A DNA stretch of 64,000 nucleotides from Thinopyrum elongatum (GCA_011799875.1 CM022302.1:201916086-201980085), one strand, 5' to 3'. Counted from the stretch's first letter, positions 44,841-56,430 are shown. Numbers and translations: made by a program. The notes: generated from the sequence alone by a model not told the origin.

Positions 44841-46591
44841 GGCGCGCGGAGCGGGTTCAGGCCTTCGCCCAGGCCGAAGTGGAGCGGGCACGGGAGCTGG
44901 AGCGCGCCGTGCTGGTAAGTTTTTTCTTCCTCCGTCTTGTTTCTTGCAGCTAGTCAATGGGGGCGCGCTAACGCACCCACTGGGTGTAGCCCCCGAGATT
45001 CGGGCCAACTACGTAGTAGTTGGGTCGAACCTTCAAATGTTTTGTCTTGTGATGATTTTTGTTCCCTTGCAGCAACTGGACACTTACCGGGTTGGCGTCT
45101 ACAACCGGCTCTTGGACAAGCACCAGCAGCTCACGGCTCGGCTCGCCGCTAGGGAGGAGGCGCTCCGCCTTGCTGACGGTAAGTTTTTTGCGTGCTCTTA
45201 GTGGGGGGGGGCGCTAGCGCACCCACTGGGTGTAGCCCCCGAGATTCGGGTCAACTACAAAGTAGTTGGGTCGAATCTTAAGTATTTTTGTTCTTTCTTT
45301 GTCTTGACTCTGAATCTTTGCCACACAGCTGCTGTAGCCGAGGTGCCGACCTGGCGAACCCGGCTGATCCGAGCCGGCCACCAGCGCGACCTGGCTGTCG
45401 CCTACGCCGATCGACTCCGGGTTGAGGTAGGGGACCTGAAGGTGGAGGCGGCAAGGGCCCAGTGGGTGCCTGTCAAAGCCGGCCGGCAGCACGAGCAGCT
45501 AGTCGGTGACAAGAGCCGGCTACAGGCCGAAGTGGAGTGCCTGATGGCAGAGGCGGCCAAGGCGGCGGAGGCCCAGCGGCAGCTCATCGAAACCGGCCAG
45601 TAGCGCGACCGGCTTGTCGACGACAAGGGCCAGCTCCAGCCCGAGGTTGAGCGCCTGAAGGTGGAGGCGGCCAAGACGGCGGAGGCCCATCAGGCAAAAC
45701 TCCTCGGCCACAAGGAGGAGCACAGGAACACGGTTGCCACCAAGGACGCCGAGCTGAAGGCGGCTGTTGATAAGGGTGCCGAGTTGGAGAGGGCGCTAGA
45801 GGCGCGCGACCGTGCCGGCGACCTGGAGCGGCATGGTACATTGCTCGAGGCGCAGGACCTGGATGAGACCCTCGCCAGTAAGTGCTTTCTCGTTGGTTTC
45901 GCCGGGTTGTGAAGCCGGCTTTGCTTTTTTGCTGCTGACTGTCTTTCTTCTTGGCATGGCACTTCCCCGAGACGCAGAGTGCAGTGGAGGAGGCCGTTCG
46001 TGTTCAGCGGTCGCCCCAGGGGATCGTCGGCTCTAGGCTTGACCTGAACGTCGCCTGCAGGTCTTGTGCGAGAAGATGGGGCGGGTTTTGTCAGCTGGCG
46101 TGCAGATGACAGCGGCCCTCTGGCCTGGCGCCGTCATGCCCAACAGCTTCACGTGGCTGGCGCAGTGGCTGGAAGCCGGGCCGGCGCGGCTTCATGCGTG
46201 GCGTGCTTCTGCGGCCAGTGCCGGAGCTGATGTAGCGCTCCGGTTCGTCATGTCCTGGTATCTGGACCTGTCGTTGGATCGGCTGGTGGCCTAACGAGCC
46301 GGTGTAGAGCCCTAGCTGCAGGCGGAAGCGGGCCGGATCGCCGCCAGGGCCAGCTACCTGGCGTCGTTCGCACTCCAGGACGAATTCCAGGTGGAGCCGA
46401 CCGACGACAGTGGGGTGGTGCCGCCCGATGACTTCGGCTTGCTGCTGGATGACCCAGAAGGCAGCTCTGAGGAGATGGGCGTCTATGCCGACGACGAGGA
46501 TGCCAGGTTGGCTAATAACGGCACCTCGGCGGACCCGGAGGCCACCGAGGAGGAGCCAGTGACTACGCAACCCGGCGCGGGGAACGCCTGA
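44841..46591 (+). pseudogene. D antisense gene, spliced coiled-coil protein (5' truncated)
   Basis: Five exon pieces with canonical borders: 44841-44914, 45073-45178, 45329-45877 and from 46061 to a stop at 46589-46591. The first exon is cut by the junction with C1. Coiled-coil repeats dominate (AQAEVERARELERAVL; LTARLAAREEALRLAD; then repeats of the 'DKxxLQxEVExLxxEAAKxAEA' type). A TAG at about 45601 and two stops near 46293 show decay. The acidic C-terminus reads LDDPEGSSEEMGVYADDEDA. Introns one and two are copies of each other. No enzyme domain; function unknown. Confidence 0.75.
44915..45328 (+). repeat. Duplicated introns in the D antisense gene
   Basis: Intron 44915-45072 and intron 45179-45328 both start GTAAGTTTTTT. 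Both contain GCACCCACTGGGTGTAGCCC and then GAGATTCGGG..CAACTAC..AGTAGTTGGGTCGAA. The exon between and the neighbouring exons are coiled-coil repeats, so exon and intron duplicated together. Confidence 0.85.
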
Positions 46592-47568
46592 AGCCGTCCT
46601 GCTTTAACTTTATCGCACTTTGTTAAGTAGCAGGTCCACCCACCCACTGGGGTGTTGGTGAATGTAATGAACTTTGGCCTTGGGCCCATTTTATCATGAT
46701 GTAAATACTTTTGTGAGCGTTTATGCTTTTGCTCCTTGTTCTCTAAAACGTTTTCTTGCTTGCTTCCCCTTTGGGCCTCCCCCCCCGCGAGTCGAACAGC
46801 CGGGTTCTGGGCTGTGACAAGGAGTTCAGTCCTTGGAGAAAGCGCGCAGTACTTAGGCCAGTCGAATGTTGAGCGCGAGCGAAACACCCACTGGGCCGGC
46901 TGGCGAGCAGCTGGTCGTGCAGCGACTGAGTGCAAATGTTCTCGCGAGTGTTTTACGCCCTTGCCCTCTGTTCTCTAGGTTTTTTCTTGTTTGCTCCTTC
47001 TTTGGGCCTCCCCCCCGCGAGTCGAACAGCCGGGTTCCGGTCTGTGACAAGAGGTTCGGCCATTGGAAAAAGAGCTCATAGTACTTAGGCCCTTCAAACA
47101 TTGAGCGCGAGCGAAACACCCACTAGGCCGGCTGGCGGCAGCCAGCGAAGCCGGTTGGCGAGCAGCCGGTCATGCAGCAACTTAGTGTAGTGAGGCTGGG
47201 TTGGTCAAGCCGGCGGGTCTGGCTTAGTGTCTCACGATGTGCAGGTGCTTTGGCCCATACTTCTTGCCAGCCAACATCCGAAGCCGGACTGTGACATAGG
47301 GCGAAGTGAGGGGCCTCGGCAACCCGAACACGTCGGGATGTGCTAAGGAGGACGGCGGGTTACGGTCAAGCCGACCAGCCCCTGAGCCCCCAGGTTGAGT
47401 GTGTCAACCCGGCGGTGGAGGTTTTAAGAAAAAGCGCAAGGACGTGTAGAACACAATAACTTGGTATGAAAAAGGCAGCCACCGAATGCTGTTCGGGGGT
47501 CCCATAGTGTTTTACAGAATTACAAAAAGGCAGCGATACATATGTGCATACAACTAACTGTAAAAAGG
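46592..47568. other. D spacer between antisense gene and integrase
   Basis: Non-coding. It contains a tandem pair of about 240 bases (about 46733-46970 and 46971-47205), each with CCCCCGCGAGTCGAACAGCC and GAGCGCGAGCGAAACACCCA. Poly(A)-type ends of both converging genes should lie here. The remainder (47205-47568) holds repeated 'AGCCGGC' motifs and no protein. Confidence 0.65.
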
Positions 47569-48760
47569 GCGGAGGAGCTCTGCATTCCAGGGCTGGCTTG
47601 TTTCTTCCCAGGCGGTGTCTCTCTTGCGTTTGTTCGTCTTGCGGTCGCACAGGGCTTTAGTGATGATGAAAGGGCCCTCCCATGGGGAGGCCAACTTGTG
47701 CTGGCCGGCTTGCTGCTGGACAAGCCGGAGGACGAGGTCTCCCTCGCAAAATGCGAGGGGTTTGATTTTTTCTGCTGTGGTAGTGCCTCAGGCCTTGCTG
47801 GTAGATGACGGATCGGCTGAGGGCCAGAAGGCACGCTTCTTCGAGTAGGTCGACGCCGTCTTCGCGGGCTTCCTTGGCTTGGGCTTCCGTGTACATTATG
47901 ACTCGCAGCGAGTCAAACTCGATGTCGGTTGGGATGACGGCTTCTGCTCCATAGACAAGGAAGAACAGGGTGAACCCGGTCGACCGGTTTGGCGTTGTGC
48001 GGAGACTCCAGAGGATGGCCGACAGCTCGTCCAGCCAGCTGCCGGGTGAACGGATGAGGGGCTCGACGAGCCGTGGCTTGATTTCTGATAGGATGAGGCC
48101 ATTGGCCTGCTCGACCTGGCCGTTGGACTGAGGACGAGCCATGGAGGCCAGGTCGAGCCGGATGCCAGAGACAGAGCAGTATTGCGCCAAGGCGCCTTTG
48201 GCGAAGTTGGTGTCATTGTCCGTGATGATGCTGTTCGGGACGCCGTAGCGTACCGCAATGTCTTTGACGAACCGGATGGCTGTTGGCCCGTCCAGTTTTT
48301 TGATCGGCCATGCCTTGATCCACTTGGTGAACTTGTCGACCGCCACGAGCAAGTGTGTCATGCCGCCCCGGGCCGTCTTGAAGGGTCCTACCATGTCGAG
48401 CCCCTAGACCGCGAAGGGCCAGGTGATCGGTATGGTTCGCAGGGCTGAAGCCGGCTGGTGGCTGTGCTTGCTGAAGCGTTGGCATCCCTCGGATTTGAGG
48501 ACGAGCGACTCGGCATCTTTGAGGGCCGTTGGCCAGTAGAAACCATGGCGAAAGGCCTCGGCCACCATGGACCTGGAGGCGTTGTGGTGCCCGCACTCGC
48601 CCTGATGTATGTCGAGGAGTATCTCTATGCCCTTGTCCAGCTCGACGCAGCGTTGGAACATGCCTGTCATGCTGTGCTTGACGAGCTCGTTGGTGATGAT
48701 GTTGTAGGCGGACACCCGGCGTTACACCTGCCGAGCCTCGGTCTCGTCCGTGTGGAGCGC
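47569..48760 (-). pseudogene. D integrase
   Basis: The zinc-binding region reads IHQGECGHHNASRSM, then FYWPTALKDA, then LKSEGCQRF, in which the first Cys of the CxxC pair is Ser. The core follows: a TAG replaces Trp in FAV*GLD (about 48404), then VAVDKFTKWIKAW (first Asp), SIITDNDTNFAKG (second Asp) and RPQSNGQVEQANGL (Glu). TGFTLFFLVYGAEAVIP precedes the C-terminal region, which goes out of frame before a residual 'GGPF'. All three catalytic acids are present, but the protein cannot be made in one piece. Confidence 0.88.
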
Positions 48761-48764
48761 TCCG

Positions 48765-50779
48765 CTATCCAGGAATGCCAGGATCGGCTGGGCCCATGAC
48801 GGAGCCATCACGACGGTAAATACGGCCACCATGACGGGTTCTGGGGCGGTAACCCCCGGGTTGGGGATGACGGCGGCCGGGGTGAGCACGGCAGTCTCGG
48901 GCCAGGTTCAGCATCCCCCGGGACGGGATTCGCAGCCCTCGGGCCGGGATCTGCAATTTCCGGGTTCGGGTTGGGGATGACGACGGCCAGTGTGAGCACG
49001 GCAGTCCCTGGGACGGGATTCGCAGCCCCCGGGCCGGGTTGAGCAGCCCCGGGACGGGATTCGCAGCCCCCGGGCCGGGTTGAGCAGGCCCCAGGCCGGG
49101 TTGAGTAGGCCCCGGGCCGGGATCTGCAATTTCTGGGTTTGGGTTCGGGAGGGGCGCTGCGGGGTCGTCCTTGATGAAGATGGACTCGGAATCCGGAGAC
49201 AGCTTGACGAATGGCTTGCGCAGGTACTCGAGGGAGACACCGGATGGTATGGCCTGCCGGGATGAGCCAATCTTGGCTAGCGTGTCGGCGGCTTCGTTTT
49301 CTGCGTGCGGGACATGGAGGAACTCGCAGCCGTCGAAGGTGCCAGAGATTTGCTGGACTAGGAAGCGGTAGCTGGCCATGTACGCGTCCCGGGCGCCCCA
49401 CTCGCCGGACCACTGCTGCACCACACGAGGAAGTCGGCCAGGGCCTGGGACTTGATCGTGGTGTGGGGCTCATAGAGGATGGTGTGGCCGGCTAGTTCGA
49501 TGGCCCACATGGCAACCAGGCCAGAGGCATCCCGGCAGCTCATGATTTCCCCGATGGGGGCCGTGCTGATCACGGTGATGACATGCTCTTGGAAGTACTG
49601 CATCAGCTTCTTGGCGGTAAAGTACACGCCGTAACACATCTTCTGGTAGTGCGGGTAGTTCTGCTTGGAGGCGGACAACACCTCGCTCAGGTAGTAGACC
49701 GGGCGCTGAACAGAGTGGATCTTGCCCTTCTCTGGTCGCTTGACCACCAGCACCGTGCTGACCAACCGCGAGGTGGCGGTAATGTATAGCAATAGCAGCT
49801 CCTTGTCTGCCGGCGAGGCCAAGACGGGTGCAGTGGAGAGCATGCGCTTGAGATCCCAAAAAGCTTCGTCCGCCTGGTCGTTCCACTCGAACGGCGACGT
49901 CTTCTTCATCAGTTGATACAGGGGCAAGGCCCTCTCACCCAGCCGGCTGAGGAACCGGCTGACCGAGGCCAAGCAGCCAGTGAACTTCTGGACATCTCGT
50001 AGCCGGGTTGGCTTGCGCATGCACTCGATGGCCTTGATCTTCTCAGGGTTCGCCTCAATTCCACGCTCCGAGACGAGGAGGCCGAGCAGCTTCCCGGCCG
50101 GCACGCCGAAGATGCACTTCTCCAGGTTGAGCTTGATCTGGTACTCGTGCAGATTTGCAAAGGTTTCCCTCAGGTCATCAAGGAGCGTAAGGTGCTTCTT
50201 GGTCTTCACCACGATGTCGTCCATGTAGACATGGATGTTGCGGCCGAGTTGCGTCAGCAAGCATTTCTGCATGCAGCGCTGGAAGGTGGCGCCGGCGTTC
50301 TTCAAGTCGAACGACATGGTGATGTAGCAATACGCCCCAAAGGGCGCGATGAAGGATGTCTTCAGGGCGTCGGCCGGGTCCGGCTTGATCTGATGATAGT
50401 CGTGGTAAGCATCCAGGAAGGACAGGAGCTCGCAGCCGGCGGTGGAGTCGATGACTTGATCAATCCGTGGGAGGGCGAAACGATCCTTGGGGAAGGCCTT
50501 GTTCAGGCTGGTGTAGTCTATACACATGCGCCAGGTGTTGTTCTTCTTCAGGACAAGGACCGGGTTGGCCAGCCACTTGGGGTGAAACACTTCCATGATG
50601 AAGCCGGCCACGAGCAGCTTGGCGACCTCTTCACCGATGGTTCTTCTCTTCCGAAAAGCGATGTAGGGGTTGACGAACAGGCTTGGCGTCCTTGCAGACG
50701 TGCATTTTGTGCTCGACGTACTTCCTCGGAATTCCTGGCATGTCCTTTGGGGTCCATGCGAAGATATCCCGATTCTCAC
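48765..50779 (-). pseudogene. D reverse transcriptase and RNase H
   Basis: RT domain: LVLKKNNTWRMCIDYTSLNK, FLDAYHDYHQIKP, then the active site VYMDDIVVKTKK. The connection and first RNase H follow (SPFEWNDQADEAFWDLKRML, then YYLSEVLSASKQNYPHYQKM), ending at SQALADFLV near 49428. The frame then jumps to QQWSGEWGARDAYMASYRF and FLHVPHAENEAADTLAKIGS. The first half of the second RNase H, with its DGS and E motifs, is therefore deleted. After this comes a Pro/Gly/Asn-rich linker made by a GC-rich minisatellite. The 50779-49470 frame is open for over 400 codons. Confidence 0.9.
48880..49130. repeat. GC-rich minisatellite in the RNase H-integrase linker
   Basis: Repeats of 'CCCCGGGCCGGGTTGAGCAG' and 'GGGACGGGATTCGCAGCC', alternating in units of about 20 and 39 bases. 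In the coding frame they give PGPGAANPVPG-like collagenous repeats. The unit GGGTTCGGGTTGGGGATGACG occurs twice (about 48855 and 48962), so a block of about 107 bases is also duplicated. Confidence 0.8.
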
Positions 50780-50804
50780 GGAGGAAGTCGACGAGCTCGC
50801 CTTC

Positions 50805-51566
50805 CTATTTGCTCTCGAGGCGGGTGCCCACGACGACGTACTTGTTGCAGCTAAGGTCTTCCGGGTTCAGCTTGACCTTCTTGGTCTCCTTGGACGGCTG
50901 GAATGAGGCCTCGCCGGCCGGCTCCTTGGCTGAGGCCAGCACGGCCGGCGTCTCGTTGGCGAACGCGACGATCCGGTCGAGCTTGCGCTGCTCCTCGGCT
51001 ATGACCAGCAACTCAGCCAATCTGGCGCCGGCTTGAGCGCACTCCAGGGACTTGCGGTAGTCACCAACGATGGTGATGAGGCCCTTGGGACCTGGCAGCT
51101 CCATCTTGAGGTAGGCGTAGTGGGGGACCGCCATAAACTTGGCGAGCGCCGGCCGGCCCAACAGCGCGTGGTACCCGCTGGACAGGTCTACCACCTCGAA
51201 CCAGATTGGTTCGCATCGGAAATGGTCGCTTGTGCCGAAAAGGATGTCAAGCCGGACCCGGCCGATGGGGGAGCAGGAGAGACCCGGCACGATCCCGTGG
51301 AACACCGTCCGGGTCGGCTCCAGGTCCTTGGCCTCGAGGCTGAGCTTGGTCATCGTGTCGCGGTAGAGGATGTTGATGCTGCTGCCGCCATCGATGAGAA
51401 CCCGCGAAAACTTGCAAGTGCGCCGGGTTGCGATGATAGTGGTGTCAAGGATGAGGGCGTAGCCACCCGGGTTTGGCATGACGGCCGGGTGGTCTTCCCA
51501 GGTCCAGCTGATCGGGCGCTCCGACCAGTGCATGTATTCCGGCATAGCCGGGACGACGGTGTTCAC
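50805..51566 (-). pseudogene. D aspartic protease region
   Basis: An open frame of 253 codons containing the retropepsin motif VLIDGGSSINILY (catalytic Asp followed by Gly-Gly-Ser) and the later hydrophobic-Gly segment HALLGRPALAKFMAVPHY. It cleaves the gag-pol polyprotein in working elements. It is continuous with the RT frame except for a frameshift near 50790. This part looks undamaged, but the surrounding polyprotein is broken. Confidence 0.85.
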
Positions 51567-51589
51567 CTCCTGCCGAAGTAGGCGCTCGC

Positions 51590-53705
51590 TACACTTGTCG
51601 TCGCCAAGGCTGGTGAAGTTGACATAGCTCGCGTTCTAGTTGGGGAAGACGTCGTTGCGCATTGCACCGTTTGCCGGAGGCGGAGAAGGAGGAGGCGGAG
51701 CCGGCTGCCCCGCGCCCGGAGCCGGAGGCAGCGGGATGTCGCCCCTCATGATGTGCTTGGTGATGGCGCACTGCCGGAGCGTGTGCGTGGAGAGTCTTGC
51801 GCCACTGTGGTGCTTGCAGGGAGCGTCGAGCATCTCTTCGAAACTCATGGTGGGCTGCCATGCCGTCTTGGCGGCTTGACGACGCTTGCCGGCCGGCTCG
51901 GCCGCGGGCGCCTGTTCGGCGGTCGCGACGAGGCGGCCGTCATAGCGTGGGGCCTACTGGTCGGCGTTGCGCTTGTTGTTCTGGTGGTTGTTCTGCTGGC
52001 GGCTGCTCTCGCCAGCCGGCTTGGGGGGTGGTACCGGCATAGCCTTGCCGGCTTCGTCCAACACCACCTGGATTTTCATGGCGGAGTCGGCGTTTGCGCA
52101 CTTATCCGCCATGACCATGAGCGCGGCCGTGGTGGTTGGCTCGGAGCGCAGAAGCTTGTGCTTGAGGAGGGTGCCATCCCGGCAACCGCTCACAAAGTAC
52201 TGAATGGCTTGGACCTCATGGACGCCCTCGTAGCTGTTCCGGAGCTCGGTCCAGTGCGTGAGGTACTCGCGGACGGTTTCAGCCGGCCCCTGCACGCACA
52301 TGGCGAGCTGGCTGGGACGGCCAGGGCGCTTGTAGGCGCCGGTGAAGTTGCGCACGAAGGCCTGCTCGAAATCGACCCACGCATTGATGCTGCCGACCGG
52401 CAAGCTGTTCATCCACGTGCGGGCTGAACCTTGGAGCATGAGCGGGGCGTAGCGTACGGCAAGGCGGTGGTTGCTGCCCGCGATGCCGATGGTGCTGGTG
52501 TAGTCGATGAGCCAGTCCTCCGGCTTGACGGTGCCGTTGTACTTGGGGGTGTCACGGGGCAGCGTGAACCCTTTGTGGAAGGGCTCATCCCGGATTCATG
52601 GGCCGAAACAGGCCGGACCGACGATGTTGTCTTACTGCAGCTCGAGGGAGATGGCAAGCTGGTCGAGGCGATGGCGAGCGTCGGCGTCGTCGATGGCGCG
52701 CGGGCCCAGCCGGCTCACAATGGGGCCGCGAGGCGCCGGGTTGGCCATAGCCGGGTTGCCATGCCGGCCAGACAGCGGGGTAGGATCTTGCTGGCGCCGG
52801 GTTCCGGCAGCCGGCTCGTTGCCCAGGCCGTCTCCAGCCGTTGGGGCGCGGTTGCGTCGGGTTCGGGTCTGACCAGACTGAGGCTCGTCCAGGTGCGAGG
52901 AAGACGCCGTGTTCTGCCGCTCGTGCTCGGGGTTCTTAGTGCGCCGAGAGGCGGACGCAGCGGAATGGTCGAGGCAGTCTTGCGGCAGGTCCGTGGCGCC
53001 GAGAAGCTCATTTAGGCGCTGCAGGCGCTCCTACAGCTCCTCGCGCTGTAGCTGCTCCAGGCCTACTACGGCTGCCTCCGCAGCACGCATGTTCTTGATC
53101 GGGGTGTCGTAGACGGTGGGGACTGCGCCAAGGGCACGGCCGATGACGCCGCCACAGATCCGCACCTCGGCGACCCGGCTGGGCTCGGCAGTGGTCGGAG
53201 TGAAGCCATACGCAGCTTCGCGCTCCCGCTGGGTGGCCTCTAGCCGGCGCTGCGTAGCAGCGAGCATCTCGGTCCTGTCCAGCAGGCACTTGCGCTCCTC
53301 CTCAAGCCGGGCTCGGGCCTCCTCGGCATCGGTGGAGTCGATGTGGACGCTGAGGTTCTGCATCATGGCGCACAGTGGGTCGGCCATGCTAGCGCGATCC
53401 ACCGCGGCCCTGGCGGCGGCGGCCTTCTTGCTAGATGAAGTAGAGCCGGAGCTAGTGACGAACACCTCTGCCCGGACGCAGGGGTCCGCCACCCCGGCAG
53501 AGATGTCGCCGCCGAGGGGGACGGGCGAGTCAGAGACGTCGAGCACCCCGCTGGGGTACTCATCGGCCGCGGGCGCGTCGGAACATGCGCAGCGCGGCGA
53601 AGGAGGTGGTGAGCGCGTCGATGACGTCGGCCGCCAGCAGGACGTGCTCGGGGGACACGCAGCACAACGCGCTCACCAGAATCGACAAGGGGCCCCATCT
53701 AGAAC
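51590..53705 (-). pseudogene. D gag
   Basis: Gag (capsid precursor) in several frames. The N-terminus carries LSVHIDSTDAEEARARLEEE and VYDTPIKNMRAAEAAV, then TAG (about 53031) and a further stop near 52635. The capsid core (Retrotrans_gag-like) is clear at 52439-51954: SARTWMNSLPVGSINAWVDF, QAFVRNFTGAYKRPG, ETVREYLTHWTELRNSYEG. The downstream part has Gln/Asn-rich residues and the segment TLRQCAITKHIMRG. The CCHC knuckle is not recognised. Confidence 0.82.
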
Positions 53706-53732
53706 ATGTCTCCGGTCGGGACCTCGAGCTGC

Positions 53733-53750
53733 CCCACGGTGGGCGCCAAC
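53733..53750 (-). other. Primer binding site region of D
   Basis: Immediately inside the 5' LTR the minus strand reads GTTGGCGCCCACCGTGGGG, a sequence found at this place in many plant Gypsy elements. The primer tRNA was not identified with certainty. Confidence 0.6.
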
Positions 53751-54777
53751 TGTCATGGTGGGCGCACGGCAGATGCCATGGGATGGCTAAAGAGAGGGAT
53801 AGGCTCGAGGGCACCGGTGGGCTCCAGGGGCAAGGTCGGCATGAGCGAGCGCGAGACGCAAGACATACCCAGGTTCGGGGCTCTCCGGAGAGATAACAAC
53901 CCTAGTCCTGCCGAGAGTGGTTTATATGTACCAGTACAGAGTTGCTCCTAGAGCTGTTCGGAGGAGGAAGGAAGACAGGCCAGGGCTTAGGCTGCTCCTT
54001 CTCCTTGTGTGTGTGTGTGTATTCTACTGGTGGTCTGATCGCATCTGCTCGCCCCCGTACATGGAGGGCTTCTGGTGGGTTTTATAGGTCAACCCCCCAG
54101 GGTTACAATTGTAAAGATACATGGGCGCGGGGCCGGGATGTCAGCGTCTGGGAAGCCGGAGTTGGGACCCGCCGGGTGCCAGGATTCGCCGGGTTCTCCG
54201 GGCACGGGCCCCGTGCGCCAGAGGGCCCTATTCTCTGTCTTGTAGTGCGTCACGGAGTGGTTGGGCCAGCTCGGCTACAGTGGCGCACCGCCTGGTGGCC
54301 ATCGGCTTGCATCAGTAGGACAAGGGGCGCACTTTTGCCACGCCGGTCTTGGTCATCGGAGCAGGTGGGGCACTATTGCCGCGCTCCTGCTAGTCAGAAG
54401 AGTTGGTGGGGCACTGTAGCCACGCTCGTCCCCTCTACGGGGACTTGTTCCATCGTACGCCTTCGATGGGACGGGAGCTGACCCGTGGCCTGGTTGAGGA
54501 AGACGCCACAGGGGCGCTAGCTTGTTGGAGAAGCCTCGGATTTCCGGGTTCGGCCGGCGTGCGCTGGCAGGCCTGGCCGTGTTGCTGTCTTGGCCGGGTT
54601 GGAGGACTTGGCTGGGTCGAAGGACTTGGCCGGATCGAAGGACTTGGCCGGGTGGAAGGACATGGCCGGGTTGAAGGACCTGGCCAAGTACAAGCCGGAT
54701 GGAGGTGTGATGCCGGCCCCGACGTTTTTGAAAAAGATTCGGGTTCCGTTGCCTGCCCGGGGTCCATCCCCCCGACA
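53751..54777 (-). repeat. D 5' LTR
   Basis: The minus strand starts TGTCGGGGGGATGGACCCC at 54777 and ends CCATGACA at 53751. It carries a TG microsatellite (about 54003-54020) and a minisatellite (54590-54700). CCCAT (54778-54782) follows. No partner LTR exists in the window. Confidence 0.85.
54590..54700. repeat. Minisatellite in the D LTR
   Basis: About six units of roughly 18 bases of the type 'GGACTTGGCCGGGTCGAA' within the U3 part of the LTR, with one or two changes per unit. On either strand it gives simple repeated peptide frames that are not genes. Confidence 0.85.
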
Positions 54778-54858
54778 CCCATGGTGAGGGGAAACCTTTA
54801 ACATGCATTAATTATGCCAACGTGTCCTGTTTAACACCGGCATTTTTTTATAGCAGCT

Positions 54859-55576
54859 GAATCCATATGTCAACTACAAAAGGACCTGGATCCCGCCAAA
54901 GAGTCCCAGCGGTATGCTGAGTCACAGCATGAAGCTGGTAATCGGGTTCTAAAACAAAGCCATGAGGAGAATAACAAGCTGAAGCTAGAAAACCAACAGC
55001 AGGCCAAAGAACTAGAGAGTATGAAGACTCAATCAACACAGGCATTAGAAGAGAACCAGAAATTGAAAAGCGGACTGTTCAGTAAGTAATTTATAAGCTT
55101 TGGTATGTATACATTCGCAATGGCTGAGCGTAAAGGTCATGCCCTACTTTCTGATAGGTCTCTTGATGGGTCAGCCTAGAGAGGATGCCCAGTCCTTTGG
55201 CAATAATCTCGTAAAGGAGCTGTCTATTGTTCATGAGAAGGCTGAAAAACCTATGAAGAACATGGTCAAGGCATTGTGGCTAGCCGAGGAGGCACTAGAA
55301 GATATGCCCAAATTGGCTGATCATTTCAAAGGAGCTCGGCGGCGCTTGAGTTATGGAAGATATCAGCCTGTCGGGAGGGGGCGCGAGAAGCATGGGCTAT
55401 GGTGAAGACCCGATTCACCAAACTCAAGCCAGAGCGGATGGCACGTGTGGGACCGGTAGGACAGGATGGGCAAGAAATTCCACTTCATTTGGGGTACGAC
55501 CAAGTGATGCCCGTGGCTCAGTACTCCCAACAGGACTGTGTCCTAGATAGCCTAATAGACAATGTGGACAAAGAGT
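54859..55576 (+). pseudogene. C2 antisense coiled-coil gene, 3' part
   Basis: Corresponds to exons three and four of the C1 gene (54859-55081 and 55158-55576) with the same acceptor, donor and reading frames. The residues are KDLDPAKESQRYAESQHEAG, then LVKELSIVHEKAEKPM, then KALWLAEEALEDMPKLADHF. The donor and acceptor dinucleotides are unchanged between copies although the copies differ at several percent of sites. The upstream exons were separated by insertion of D. Confidence 0.75.
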
Positions 55577-56430
55577 GAGGTGTTTGATTCTATGTAGCTA
55601 CATACTTTACATCAAACCTTCTTGATCCATACTGTAAAACGTTGTCTTAACCGGCCATCGGCTTTAGCCTCCCCGGCCAGCGGCCGAGGAGTGTTCCGTA
55701 CTATGTGACCTGAGGTAACAGGAAATCACTTCCGGTAACTAGGCAATCCAGCCATTTGGTATGAACGGACAAAAACGGGTGCGGAGAGTTATGTTATATT
55801 ACTTTTTAACGTAAGAAACATCTTCCGAAGAAAATAGTTCCTTTAGGGGTTCCTTTCTTCGGGTGTGTGTTGTAAAAAGGAGATGTAATGTCCGAATACC
55901 TAGAGTATGCGGATAATGGTCGATGCGGGAACCGAATCCCCTACATCATGGTGGCGAACACCGGACTTATTCTCATCTCCCATATCACCGACCCATTATA
56001 TTCTTAAGAACGCTAGCTTTCGGCTTCTCCCGTCTGAGGTACGTACGCGGCTGACCCAGTCGTAGCAATCACAGAGGTGCTCCCTTTACTCCCTAGCCAA
56101 ACAATTAGGAACATAGGGGGTAAACACAGGAGCCAGGCAACCTAGTTGGCAAAAACTTATTTCAAATCGGTGCATATGATGGCGTAAGATTGTTCGGGAA
56201 GATGCAAAGTGGGCAAGGATAATTATATGCAAAAAAGGTATATTGATTGGCTGCTTGAATGGAGCCCCTAGGTAAACCTGGGCATTTTGAAAATGGGTAG
56301 CAAAAATGGCCTAAACACAGTTCGGTTTATCCGGACAGAGCCCGGGAGGTGCTGCCTCCACAGAAGTAAAAGAAAAGGGAAAATGCAGTAAGTGGAAAAG
56401 GCTAGTGGGACTAACGTGGCCATACTAGCT
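55577..56430. other. C2 spacer between antisense gene and pol
   Basis: Matches C1's 36509-37357. Non-coding; no further structure recognised. Confidence 0.6.

Larger units (their letters stand above)
44841..54777 (-). mobile_element. Element D: Tat-like Gypsy element lacking its 3' end
   Basis: D is minus strand: 5' LTR 53751-54777, primer site, gag, protease, reverse transcriptase/RNase H, integrase, then a plus-strand spliced antisense gene. The 3' LTR and first antisense exons are missing because the sequence joins C1 at 44840/44841. The right border is intact: CCCAT follows the LTR at 54778, and C2's antisense gene resumes exactly where C1's has CCCAT (35711-35715). D is far more GC-rich than its neighbours and is a different family from C. 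Confidence 0.88.

Noticed and set aside
50147..52427. Long plus-strand frames of 180-235 codons across element D
   Set aside because: They mirror the protease, reverse transcriptase and gag frames on the minus strand, which carry clear catalytic motifs. High GC content keeps the opposite strand open.
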